Of a stretch of DNA of 6,555 bases, positions 1 through 4,766 are shown one piece after another. The stretch spans positions 1 through 6,555 of the forward strand of contig JAHIEN010000144.1 in NCBI GenBank assembly GCA_018901615.1, read 5' to 3'. The DNA comes from Candidatus Omnitrophota bacterium. Its GTDB lineage: Bacteria; Omnitrophota; Gorgyraeia; Gorgyraeales; Gorgyraeaceae. Numbering within the stretch: position 1 is the stretch's first letter; every line of letters begins with the position of its first letter. The notes under the pieces are model-generated. The model was not told the origin of the DNA, did not search any database, and was given only the letters and a program-made list of their open reading frames with translations. A program made the translations under genes and the position numbers.

Positions 1-110
1 GCGATCATTACCTGGAACGGTGTCCTGTAATAAAGCGCTGTGCGGCTCCGGGGATAATACCTGTGTAAAATCTTTATTATCTCCGGGATCCTTTCCCAGG
101 CAGATTTCAT
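1..110 (-). CDS. nth: Endonuclease III, N-terminal fragment (runs off left edge)
   Basis: Only the first 36 codons are present; the gene continues beyond base 1. The translation starts MKSAWERIPEIIKIL and continues through a Tyr-Pro and a 'YYRTPFQVMI' stretch. This matches the start of endonuclease III, where a helix ending in 'YP' is followed by 'L-x-Y-x-T-P-F-Q-L-L-I-A' just before the conserved 'ILSAQ' motif, which would lie outside the window. Endonuclease III is a cytosolic [4Fe-4S] DNA glycosylase/AP lyase that removes oxidised pyrimidines. The ATG at 108-110 lies 3 bases after the stop of the superoxide-reductase-like gene, in the same frame, so it is probably the last or a late gene of the same operon. 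The only ribosome site is a weak GGGA. A base-excision repair enzyme suits an oxidative-stress operon. The assignment rests on about 36 residues, so it is likely rather than certain. Confidence 0.72.
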   Translation of the reverse strand, partial: MKSAWERIPEIIKILHRYYPRSRTALYYRTPFQVMI

Positions 111-113
111 ATA

Positions 114-464
114 TTATCCCGAGACCTTTATCTCTTTCTTTAATTTCCCGTTTATGCTGCAATATGCCTCTACCGCAATAGTATCTCCGACCTTTGCGTC
201 AGGCACCATATACACGGCAAACTGGCTTCCATTATTATCCTGTCTGCTTATCTGATGCTCGATTATTTCCTTGCCGTTCAGCCGCACATCAACCTTGCTT
301 ATGTAATGCGTCTCGGCGTTGCTGACAGGGTGCGTTATTATAAGGGTTAATATGCGGGTTGTGGCATTGTATTCTGCCTTTATCGCAGATGGCGGATGGG
401 CATACACTCCAGAGCACATAAATACAAAAAAGCATAACATAGTTAAAAATATTATTTTCCTCAT
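114..464 (-). CDS. Exported superoxide-reductase-fold (desulfoferrodoxin-like) protein
   Basis: The protein has 116 residues. Residues 1-22 form a signal peptide (MRK, then a hydrophobic stretch, then VYA), and cleavage would leave His23 as the mature N-terminus. The remainder resembles the Ig-like metal domain of superoxide reductase (neelaredoxin, or centre II of desulfoferrodoxin). 'HPPSAIKA' aligns with 'HVPVIEA', 'THPVSNAETHYI' with 'HPxTxxHHI', and 'KVGDTIAVEAYCSINGKLK' with the closing 'AYCNxHGLWK'. By this comparison His23, His45, His53 and Cys102 are four of the five iron ligands; the fifth His is Asn105. Known superoxide reductases reduce superoxide to peroxide at an Fe(His4Cys) site, and most are cytosolic. 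This variant may bind another metal, or act as an electron-transfer or copper-binding protein. The start overlaps the membrane-protein stop by ATGA, and the ribosome site GGGAGG lies within that gene's last codons. Exported and SOR-like in fold is well supported; catalytic activity is doubtful. Confidence 0.72.
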   Translation of the reverse strand: MRKIIFLTMLCFFVFMCSGVYAHPPSAIKAEYNATTRILTLIITHPVSNAETHYISKVDVRLNGKEIIEHQISRQDNNGSQFAVYMVPDAKVGDTIAVEAYCSINGKLKKEIKVSG

Positions 465-1240
465 AACCCTCCCTCTAACTTTACACTTGGTTGTGTGTCA
501 GAAAAGTGTGAAGTTATTTTGTTTAATAATGGCGTTAAAAGATTGAAACATAATAAGGCCAGAAGTTCCACTTCCAGCCTAACACCTGTCTGGTAGAATA
601 TAAAAGTTAAAATTGCGACGCCTGCGCCAAATAGTAGTTTTCCTGTCCGACTAAAAGGAGTTGTCCTGGGCTCTATTAGCATGATGAAAATAAAAAAATA
701 ATTCAGATAACCAAGTATATTTAAAAGAGACACCCTGTGCATCAGTGCTTGCGCACCATACAAAATCATAGAGACTAAAAAATAACTCAGGACTATCTCG
801 AATTTTCTTATCTTAAATATAAAATATAATCCAGCCGGCACGATAATATACCACGCATAGGCGGCCTTCCATTGAGTAAAAACACCTAACGATAAGGTCG
901 TTAAAAAAATGCCCAGCGCCGCGGGATTGAATATGTGCCTTCCGCGAAACCTAACCAAGTGTTTTGAAGAAATTGCCAGTATGCTGGCAAGACCTATGAT
1001 CCACCATTCTAAATCGCTCGAGATAACATAGCCTATGATGAGCCCTGAAATAAGCGAGCTTTCAGTTATGACCAATTTTTTATTTTTAATATAATTGATC
1101 AGGGTGTCAGCCAATATCGCGCATAAAAGACCGAACAATATGCCCTTGAGCAGTAAAAAATCCCTGCCCAGAAAAGAGATACATAAACCAAATACTGCGA
1201 GAAATATACCTAACTGGACTTTTACGGAAGAAATCTTCAT
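461..1240 (-). CDS. Stand-alone NqrB/RnfD-like membrane protein
   Basis: The product is 259 residues and mostly membrane-spanning, with about eight to ten hydrophobic segments from residue 8 to residue 240. It looks like the NQR2/RnfD/RnfE family. 'SSLISGLIIGYVIS' (61-74) matches the early conserved 'S-x-L-V-T-G-L-L-L' helix. 'RHIFNPAALG' (101-110) matches the family signature 'HIFNPA'. 'EPRTTPFSRTGKLLFG' (190-205) matches the late 'P-x-T-x-P-x-x-x-x-G-x-x-x-F-G' loop. NqrB and RnfD carry flavin and move electrons in Na+/H+-pumping complexes. No other Rnf or Nqr subunit is visible here, and the protein is shorter than typical RnfD (roughly 320-350 residues). I see no clear SGAT-type flavinylation motif, although the Thr193-Thr194 pair lies near where one would be expected. 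The start overlaps the reductase stop by ATGA and the end overlaps the exported protein by ATGA. It probably links cytosolic redox to the outside; ion pumping is unproven. Confidence 0.75.
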   Translation of the reverse strand: MKISSVKVQLGIFLAVFGLCISFLGRDFLLLKGILFGLLCAILADTLINYIKNKKLVITESSLISGLIIGYVISSDLEWWIIGLASILAISSKHLVRFRGRHIFNPAALGIFLTTLSLGVFTQWKAAYAWYIIVPAGLYFIFKIRKFEIVLSYFLVSMILYGAQALMHRVSLLNILGYLNYFFIFIMLIEPRTTPFSRTGKLLFGAGVAILTFIFYQTGVRLEVELLALLCFNLLTPLLNKITSHFSDTQPSVKLEGGL

Positions 1241-2145
1241 TTTAATCTCGATAGATACTTGAATACCTCAAGCGTCGCCTTTGCCCCTTCGCCTGCTGCG
1301 ATGATAATCTGTTTTTCAGGCACATCTGTCGCATCGCCTGCGGCAAAAATACCAGGGACATTAGTCCTGTTGTAACTATTCACTTTTATCTCGCCGCGTT
1401 CATTTTTATCAACACCTTTTACAAAATCAGAATTCGGTATAAGACCGACCTCTACAAAAATTCCCTGCACAGAGAGTATTTTTTCTTGTCCATTTTTTTT
1501 CACCCTGATACCCGTTACCATTTTCTGGCCCTGCACAGTGATAACCTGGCTGCTGTTCATGATGATGACTTTATTGTCTCGTTCTATCTTCTCCTTCATA
1601 ACAGGATCACCTGTTATATCAGGCGCGATATTCACCAGATAGACTTTATTAGCTATACTCATAAGTTGAATCGTTGCGTCAAGAGCTGAATTACCTCCGC
1701 CTATCACAGCGACATCCTTGTTTGAAAATAACGGGCCATCACATGTAGCGCAATATGTAAGACCCTTATTTTTATATTCTCTCTCGCCGGGCACACCCAG
1801 CTCCCTGGAACGTTTACCTGAGGCGACTATGACTGTCTTGGTCTCATATTCTCCTTTATCTGTCTTGACATATATGGTGACGTCTTTTTTGCTGACTTCC
1901 ACGGCAGTCTCGTTTTCCCTTAACGGGATGTTGTATTTTTTCATATGCTCTTCGAATTTGGATACGAGTTCAGGCCCTGTTATAAATTGATAGCCAGTGT
2001 AATTTTCTATATCCCCGCTCCACGCGGTCTGGCCTCCTATATCTTTAGATATAACCAGGAACTTCATCTTTTTTCGCGCGGCATACACTGCGGCCGTTAT
2101 TCCTGCAGGACCTGCGCCTATTATAATCAGGTCGAATATACCCAT
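1237..2145 (-). CDS. trxB: Thioredoxin-reductase-like flavoprotein (CATC redox pair)
   Basis: The protein has about 302 residues, the normal length for a low-molecular-weight thioredoxin reductase. Numbered from the upstream ATG at 2157, it shows the FAD-binding GAGPAG (14-19), the redox-active CATCDGP with Cys136 and Cys139, the nucleotide-binding GGGNSALD (153-160) and the FAD-closing AAGDATD (272-278). The NADPH-selecting HRRxxxR motif that normally follows the second dinucleotide fold is absent. In its place is 'VNIAPDITGD', similar to the 'EFAPEMKAD' stretch of NADH-using AhpF. The electron donor is therefore more likely NADH, or possibly another carrier, than NADPH. No thioredoxin or AhpC gene is in view. 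I prefer the ATG at 2143-2145, because 'MGIFDLIIIGAGPAG' is the usual family start; the ATG at 2155-2157 (overlapping the upstream stop by 8 bases) is possible, but its AAGG lies only 1 base away. The stop overlaps the membrane-protein start by ATGA. Confidence 0.9.
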   Translation of the reverse strand: MGIFDLIIIGAGPAGITAAVYAARKKMKFLVISKDIGGQTAWSGDIENYTGYQFITGPELVSKFEEHMKKYNIPLRENETAVEVSKKDVTIYVKTDKGEYETKTVIVASGKRSRELGVPGEREYKNKGLTYCATCDGPLFSNKDVAVIGGGNSALDATIQLMSIANKVYLVNIAPDITGDPVMKEKIERDNKVIIMNSSQVITVQGQKMVTGIRVKKNGQEKILSVQGIFVEVGLIPNSDFVKGVDKNERGEIKVNSYNRTNVPGIFAAGDATDVPEKQIIIAAGEGAKATLEVFKYLSRLK

Positions 2146-2149
2146 ATTA

Positions 2150-2617
2150 CTAACCATGCCTTATGTGATGCGGGGTGAGGTCTACTATTTCTTCCACATC
2201 CACTTCGATTAAATACTCTGGTTTTGGCAAAAGCGCCTCAGGATGTTTCGGATGCCCTTTTTCGCCTTTGATATTCTTGATCAAACGATGTGAAAGTCGT
2301 TTAGTGATCTTATCTTCCCATAGTTTTACTGTGCGGGATTCGATCTTGTCTCTTTTTACAAGCCTTGCCTTACCCTTAAGCGAATAGCCTATGAACTTAT
2401 GTTCATCAACTGCTGTAATGCTGATATTGGGGTTTTTATGCAGATTCGCATGCGTCTTTTCCTTGTATAGATCAAGGAGGTAAATCATACCGGTTTTATC
2501 TATCTCCACTATCCCCTTGCAGGAATTATGCGGGAATCCATTTTCGTCAATGGTCGTTATTACAGTATAATGTTGTTTGTGAAAAAATCTGACCAGGTCT
2601 TCGCTTAATGACTTCAT
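2150..2617 (-). CDS. PNPOx-like split-barrel flavoprotein (pyridoxamine 5'-phosphate oxidase family)
   Basis: The 155-residue cytosolic protein has no signal peptide or membrane segment. The pattern is that of the FMN-binding split-barrel family. An N-terminal helix 'SLSEDLVRFF' is followed by 'YTVITTIDENGFPHNSCKG' (two strands with a D-x-x-G-x-P-x-x-S turn), a 'MIYLLDLYKEKTHANLHKNPNISI' segment (the T/S-x-K-x-x-N-L-x-x-N-P signature of this family) and a strand-rich 'GYSLKGKARLV'. Such proteins bind FMN, F420 or haem. Most do not make pyridoxal phosphate, and the general name should not be taken as a function. The C-terminal tail (about 120-155) is Lys/His/Pro-rich and ends in 'HHIRHG'. The start lies 2 bases after the ferritin stop, with an AGGAG site 7 bases upstream, inside the ferritin's final codons. 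Its place between a ferritin and a reductase suggests a flavin redox job, perhaps ferric reduction, but that is inference. Confidence 0.8.
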   Translation of the reverse strand: MKSLSEDLVRFFHKQHYTVITTIDENGFPHNSCKGIVEIDKTGMIYLLDLYKEKTHANLHKNPNISITAVDEHKFIGYSLKGKARLVKRDKIESRTVKLWEDKITKRLSHRLIKNIKGEKGHPKHPEALLPKPEYLIEVDVEEIVDLTPHHIRHG

Positions 2618-2633
2618 AATCAGGCTCCTGATT
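2618..2633. repeat. Perfect inverted repeat across the ferritin stop and next gene's ribosome site
   Basis: On the minus strand the sequence reads AATCAGG-AG-CCTGATT: two 7-base arms with a 2-base centre. In RNA the closing pairs would open, leaving about six pairs around a 4-base loop. It contains the AGGAG ribosome site of the PNPOx-like gene and covers the ferritin stop codon. If it forms, the ribosome site would be masked until a ribosome finishing ferritin melts it, which would couple the two genes. It has no following U run, so it is not a terminator. A 7-base palindrome may also arise by chance. Confidence 0.4.
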
Positions 2634-3132
2634 GCGGAGGAACAGAGACCCTTGTCGCAAGCTGAGAATCGATTGTCAAAAGCCCATTCTCATCTTTACC
2701 TATTAAATCAAATTTCTGTAAAATCCTGGTCGGGGTTTCTTCTTCCTCGACCTGCTCGGTAACGAACCACTGCAAAAGCGTTTCTGTCGCGCGATCGTTT
2801 TCTTTTCTGGCGATGATCACTAGATCATTAATCCTCTTTGTGACAATCTTTTCGTGGTCGAGTGTCTTTTGAAATAAGTCTCTCGCGTCCTTAAAATCTT
2901 TAGGCGGTTCATCAATCGCCTGTAGGACCACCCTGCCGCCCTGTTTTACAATATAGTCGTAAAACTTCTGGGCATGGGCTATCTCTTCCTGCAGCTGCGC
3001 CTTAAACCAGTTGGCAAAACCATTCAACCCAATAGAAGCTGAATAGGCTGCCATAGAAAGGTACAGGTACCCAGAATATATCTCCTTATTGATCTGTTCA
3101 TTAATACTGTCCGTCATCTTTGTGCTTATCAT
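2620..3132 (-). CDS. ftnA: Bacterial non-haem ferritin
   Basis: The 170-residue four-helix protein stores iron by oxidising Fe(II) at a di-iron ferroxidase site and packing Fe(III) in a 24-mer cage in the cytosol. It aligns with E. coli FtnA without shifts at all key positions: Glu17, Glu50, His53, Glu94, Gln127 and Glu130 form the A and B iron sites. Glu49, Glu126 and Glu129 match the third (C) site, and Tyr24 is also kept. The segments 'NKEIYSGYLYLSMA' and 'EEIAHAQKFYDYI' are typical family blocks. The start ATG at 3130-3132 is preceded by AAAGGAG (3139-3145) with 6-base spacing, a strong ribosome site. The start lies 1 base after the stop of the 24-codon nifS remnant and is served by the promoter at 3233-3261. 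The C-terminus 'ATRVSVPPQSGA' extends a little past the usual fold. It is the first full gene of the operon continuing to nth. Confidence 0.95.
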   Translation of the reverse strand: MISTKMTDSINEQINKEIYSGYLYLSMAAYSASIGLNGFANWFKAQLQEEIAHAQKFYDYIVKQGGRVVLQAIDEPPKDFKDARDLFQKTLDHEKIVTKRINDLVIIARKENDRATETLLQWFVTEQVEEEETPTRILQKFDLIGKDENGLLTIDSQLATRVSVPPQSGA

Positions 3133-3133
3133 G

Positions 3134-3208
3134 CTACACTCCTTTCTTTACTTCAGGGTGGAGAGGTGTCGTGGCATTGTGGTCCATGTAAATCGTTCTT
3201 TTTCTCAT
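3134..3208 (-). pseudogene. N-terminal remnant of a NifS/IscS cysteine desulfurase (24 codons)
   Basis: A short frame starts at ATG 3206-3208 and ends at TAG 3134-3136. The peptide begins MRKRT and continues IYMDHNATTPLHPEV, then KKGV. This is the hallmark N-terminus of NifS/IscS cysteine desulfurases (IY-L/M-D-x-x-A-T-T-P-x-x-P-E-V), the PLP enzymes that supply sulfur for Fe-S clusters. The remaining roughly 360 residues, including the PLP lysine and the active cysteine, are missing. An AAGGA ribosome site at 3215-3219 lies 6 bases upstream, so the frame is probably translated. Similarity runs almost to the stop ('EVKK' is typical), so the junction with ferritin lies around 3137-3150. It may be a deletion scar or a retained leader peptide that couples translation to ferritin, since its stop is 1 base before the ferritin ATG. 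I read it as a truncated gene; a chimeric assembly join cannot be ruled out. Confidence 0.75.
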
Positions 3209-3221
3209 TATCTATCCTTCT

Positions 3222-3248
3222 TTAATAATACTATTTTAGTATTATTAA
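3222..3248. promoter_or_regulatory. Palindromic operator centred on the -10 element (IscR/Rrf2-like)
   Basis: This is a perfect inverted repeat: TTAATAATACTA, a 3-base centre, then TAGTATTATTAA. Its core is ACT-N5-AGT with an A/T-only N5. That agrees with the inner part of the E. coli IscR type 1 site (GACT-rwwwy-AGTC) as I recall it; the outer arms differ. The -10 hexamer sits in the middle, and the expected transcription start near 3226 falls in the downstream arm, so a bound protein would block RNA polymerase. The Rrf2-type assignment is inference, supported by the nifS start directly downstream. A Fur/PerR-family site is a weaker alternative. There is no U tract, so it is not a terminator. 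Confidence 0.7.
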
Positions 3249-3261
3249 CTACCTTTGTCAA
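3233..3261 (-). promoter_or_regulatory. Sigma-70 promoter of the ferritin operon
   Basis: Read on the minus strand, a perfect -35 TTGACA (3256-3261) is followed by a 17-base spacer and a -10 TAAAAT (3233-3238). Spacing is optimal. The -35 begins 7 bases after the stop of the permease gene, with no terminator between, so some read-through from the metal operon is also expected. A start near 3226 gives a leader of about 18 bases to the nifS remnant ATG. The overlapping inverted repeat suggests repression. Confidence 0.8.
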
Positions 3262-3268
3262 GTTCTTT

Positions 3269-4435
3269 TCAGAGGATCCTATTGGCCAGAAATCCAAGGG
3301 CTATTACCTGGGGTACCGTGATTATGGGCAGCCATATGGCCACACGCTTCCCGACATTAAAATATAAAAGTCCTATTTCAGTATAGTCTGTCACGACTCC
3401 TGCCATTAAGAATACAAAGGCATTGCCAAATGCTCCTGTCTGCCTGTATATCTCAAAGGCAAGGGGCGCCGTGCCTTCAGAACATACCTCCATTATAGTG
3501 GCTATTACCAGAGTCACTGCCATCCCGACAAAAGTAGGCCCCATATAATGATGAAAAAAATTCTGCGGCACATATGCGGCTACGAGGCTCGCAAGGCCCA
3601 TACCTATCAATATCCACCATAACACCATATTTGCAAGAGACAGCGTGCCTGAGAACACGCCTTTAGTGTCTTCTGTCAATTGCCTTCCGGAAAACCTGTA
3701 AGAAGATATCCTTTTTTTAAAATCTCCTGTTATTGAAAATTCTCCATGCACTACTTGAGTATTCTTATTAGTCTCGATCATGCCCTTTGATTCTAATACC
3801 TGAAATATAAGTCCTGTAGTTATGGCAATGATTATCGCACCGAATATAATAAAGAGCGCCTTGGGCCCGAAGAAGGCCAGGAGCATTATGGTAAGAGGAA
3901 GATTCGCCCATGGGCTCGCTAATAAAAATGCTACCACCGCAGGGTTTGAGGCGCCTTTTTTATGTAGCTGTATGGAGAGGGCGAGTATCCCGTGGCTACA
4001 GGCGCTCATGAAAAACCCGAGTATCACGGAATAAAATATAGTCCGCTTTTTTGGTTTAGATAGAATGTGCGAGATATACTCTCTCGGGACAAAATGATCT
4101 ATCACGCCTCCGAGGGCCAGGCCTAAAAGTACTGCCCACCAGATCCTTCCGAGGTACATGGATAGGGATATCCTGAAAGGCTCTAGAAAAGGCAGTATAT
4201 AAGACATTGCGCAAAGCAGGGCCAGGACGCCTGATGCCAGTATTACTTTATTTTTATACCATCTGGTTTTTTTTGGAACAAGGCAGGCGTTCAGTTCACT
4301 ATCAGCTATTTTATTTTCTTTTGCAAATTTTTCAGCGCAATGTTTACTGCAAAAATAATAAGATGACCCGTCTTTCACCAGCTTTATACCAGTGGATTCA
4401 TTAACATCCATCCCGCATATAGGGTCTTTTGCCAT
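3269..4435 (-). CDS. YHS-domain permease (DUF318/ArsP-type heavy-metal permease)
   Basis: The protein is 388 residues from the ATG at 4433-4435. Residues 1-40 form a YHS-type metal-binding domain, 'MAKDPICGMDV...YYFCSKHC', with Cys7, Cys29 and Cys33. A linker follows, then about eight membrane helices split by a hydrophilic loop at about 215-260. The two halves carry related motifs: 'SACSHG...FLLASPWAN' around 144-178 and 'EVCSEGTAPLAF...FLMAGVVTD' around 317-350. This is the two-repeat layout of DUF318 (ArsP_1) permeases, whose first repeat usually reads CSCG; here it is CSHG. The membrane cysteines are the likely metal-handling residues. Relatives export arsenicals or lie in copper and mercury clusters; the substrate here is inferred from CusA. 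An upstream TTG at 4454-4456 would add 7 residues but overlaps the previous gene by 17 bases and lacks the usual family start; the ATG follows that gene's stop by 4 bases. Confidence 0.82.
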   Translation of the reverse strand: MAKDPICGMDVNESTGIKLVKDGSSYYFCSKHCAEKFAKENKIADSELNACLVPKKTRWYKNKVILASGVLALLCAMSYILPFLEPFRISLSMYLGRIWWAVLLGLALGGVIDHFVPREYISHILSKPKKRTIFYSVILGFFMSACSHGILALSIQLHKKGASNPAVVAFLLASPWANLPLTIMLLAFFGPKALFIIFGAIIIAITTGLIFQVLESKGMIETNKNTQVVHGEFSITGDFKKRISSYRFSGRQLTEDTKGVFSGTLSLANMVLWWILIGMGLASLVAAYVPQNFFHHYMGPTFVGMAVTLVIATIMEVCSEGTAPLAFEIYRQTGAFGNAFVFLMAGVVTDYTEIGLLYFNVGKRVAIWLPIITVPQVIALGFLANRIL

Positions 4436-4439
4436 AAAA

Positions 4440-4766
4440 TCATTTTTCCTCTTCAAGAGCCTTTTCCTCGGCTATTTTATCTATGTATTTCTGTGGGTCT
4501 TTCTTGAACTCATCTATACAGCCTGCGCAGCAGAAATTATAGGTCTTGCCTTCATATTCATATGCCGCGCCCATCATGGAGCCGCCGATCTCCTCTCCTG
4601 AAACAGGGCAAATCTTATTGCCAACGTCTATCAGGTCTTCCTGTTCATTCTGCATATCGCCCTTTTGCATCATTTCGTGGTCATGCCCTGCATGCTCAGA
4701 TTCGGCAAATACGAACGGAGACACAAAAAATATCGCTACCGCTAAAACCATAACTATTCTTTTCAT
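4440..4766 (-). CDS. Exported YHS-like metal-binding protein
   Basis: The product has 108 residues. Residues 1-21 (MKRIVMVLAVAIFF...FVFA) are a signal peptide with cleavage expected after Ala21. The mature start is rich in possible soft-metal ligands: 'ESEHAGHDHEMMQKGDM' has His25, His28, His30, Met32 and Met33. Residues 51-97 form a YHS-like cysteine domain, 'KICPVSGEEI...YEGKTYNFCCAGCIDEFKKDPQKYI', with Cys53, Cys79, Cys80 and Cys83. The tail is acidic and Lys-rich. It probably binds copper or silver in the periplasm and hands it to the CusA-type pump, a role like CusF's, though it is not homologous to CusF in any way I can see. The ATG at 4764-4766 overlaps the cusA stop by ATGA, with GGAG 7 bases upstream. 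A longer frame from 4820 is possible but would place 18 charged residues before the signal peptide, so I reject it. Confidence 0.8.
   Translation of the reverse strand: MKRIVMVLAVAIFFVSPFVFAESEHAGHDHEMMQKGDMQNEQEDLIDVGNKICPVSGEEIGGSMMGAAYEYEGKTYNFCCAGCIDEFKKDPQKYIDKIAEEKALEEEK

Noticed and set aside
1486..2387. Several plus-strand open frames opposite trxB and the PNPOx-like gene
   Set aside because: All overlap strong conserved genes on the other strand and show no recognisable protein pattern.
3222..3248. Inverted repeat read as a rho-independent terminator for the metal operon
   Set aside because: It is AT-only apart from one C/G pair per arm, has a 3-base loop, lacks a U tract, and overlaps an ideal promoter; an operator explains it better.
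3222..3248. Inverted repeat read as a Fur or PerR box
   Set aside because: It is AT-rich and palindromic like those boxes, but the spacing and the ACT-N5-AGT core fit IscR/Rrf2 sites better. Not fully excluded.
4436..4456. TTG start for the YHS-permease at 4454-4456
   Set aside because: It adds seven charged residues, overlaps the upstream gene by 17 bases, and the ATG at 4433-4435 gives the standard MAKDPICGM start.
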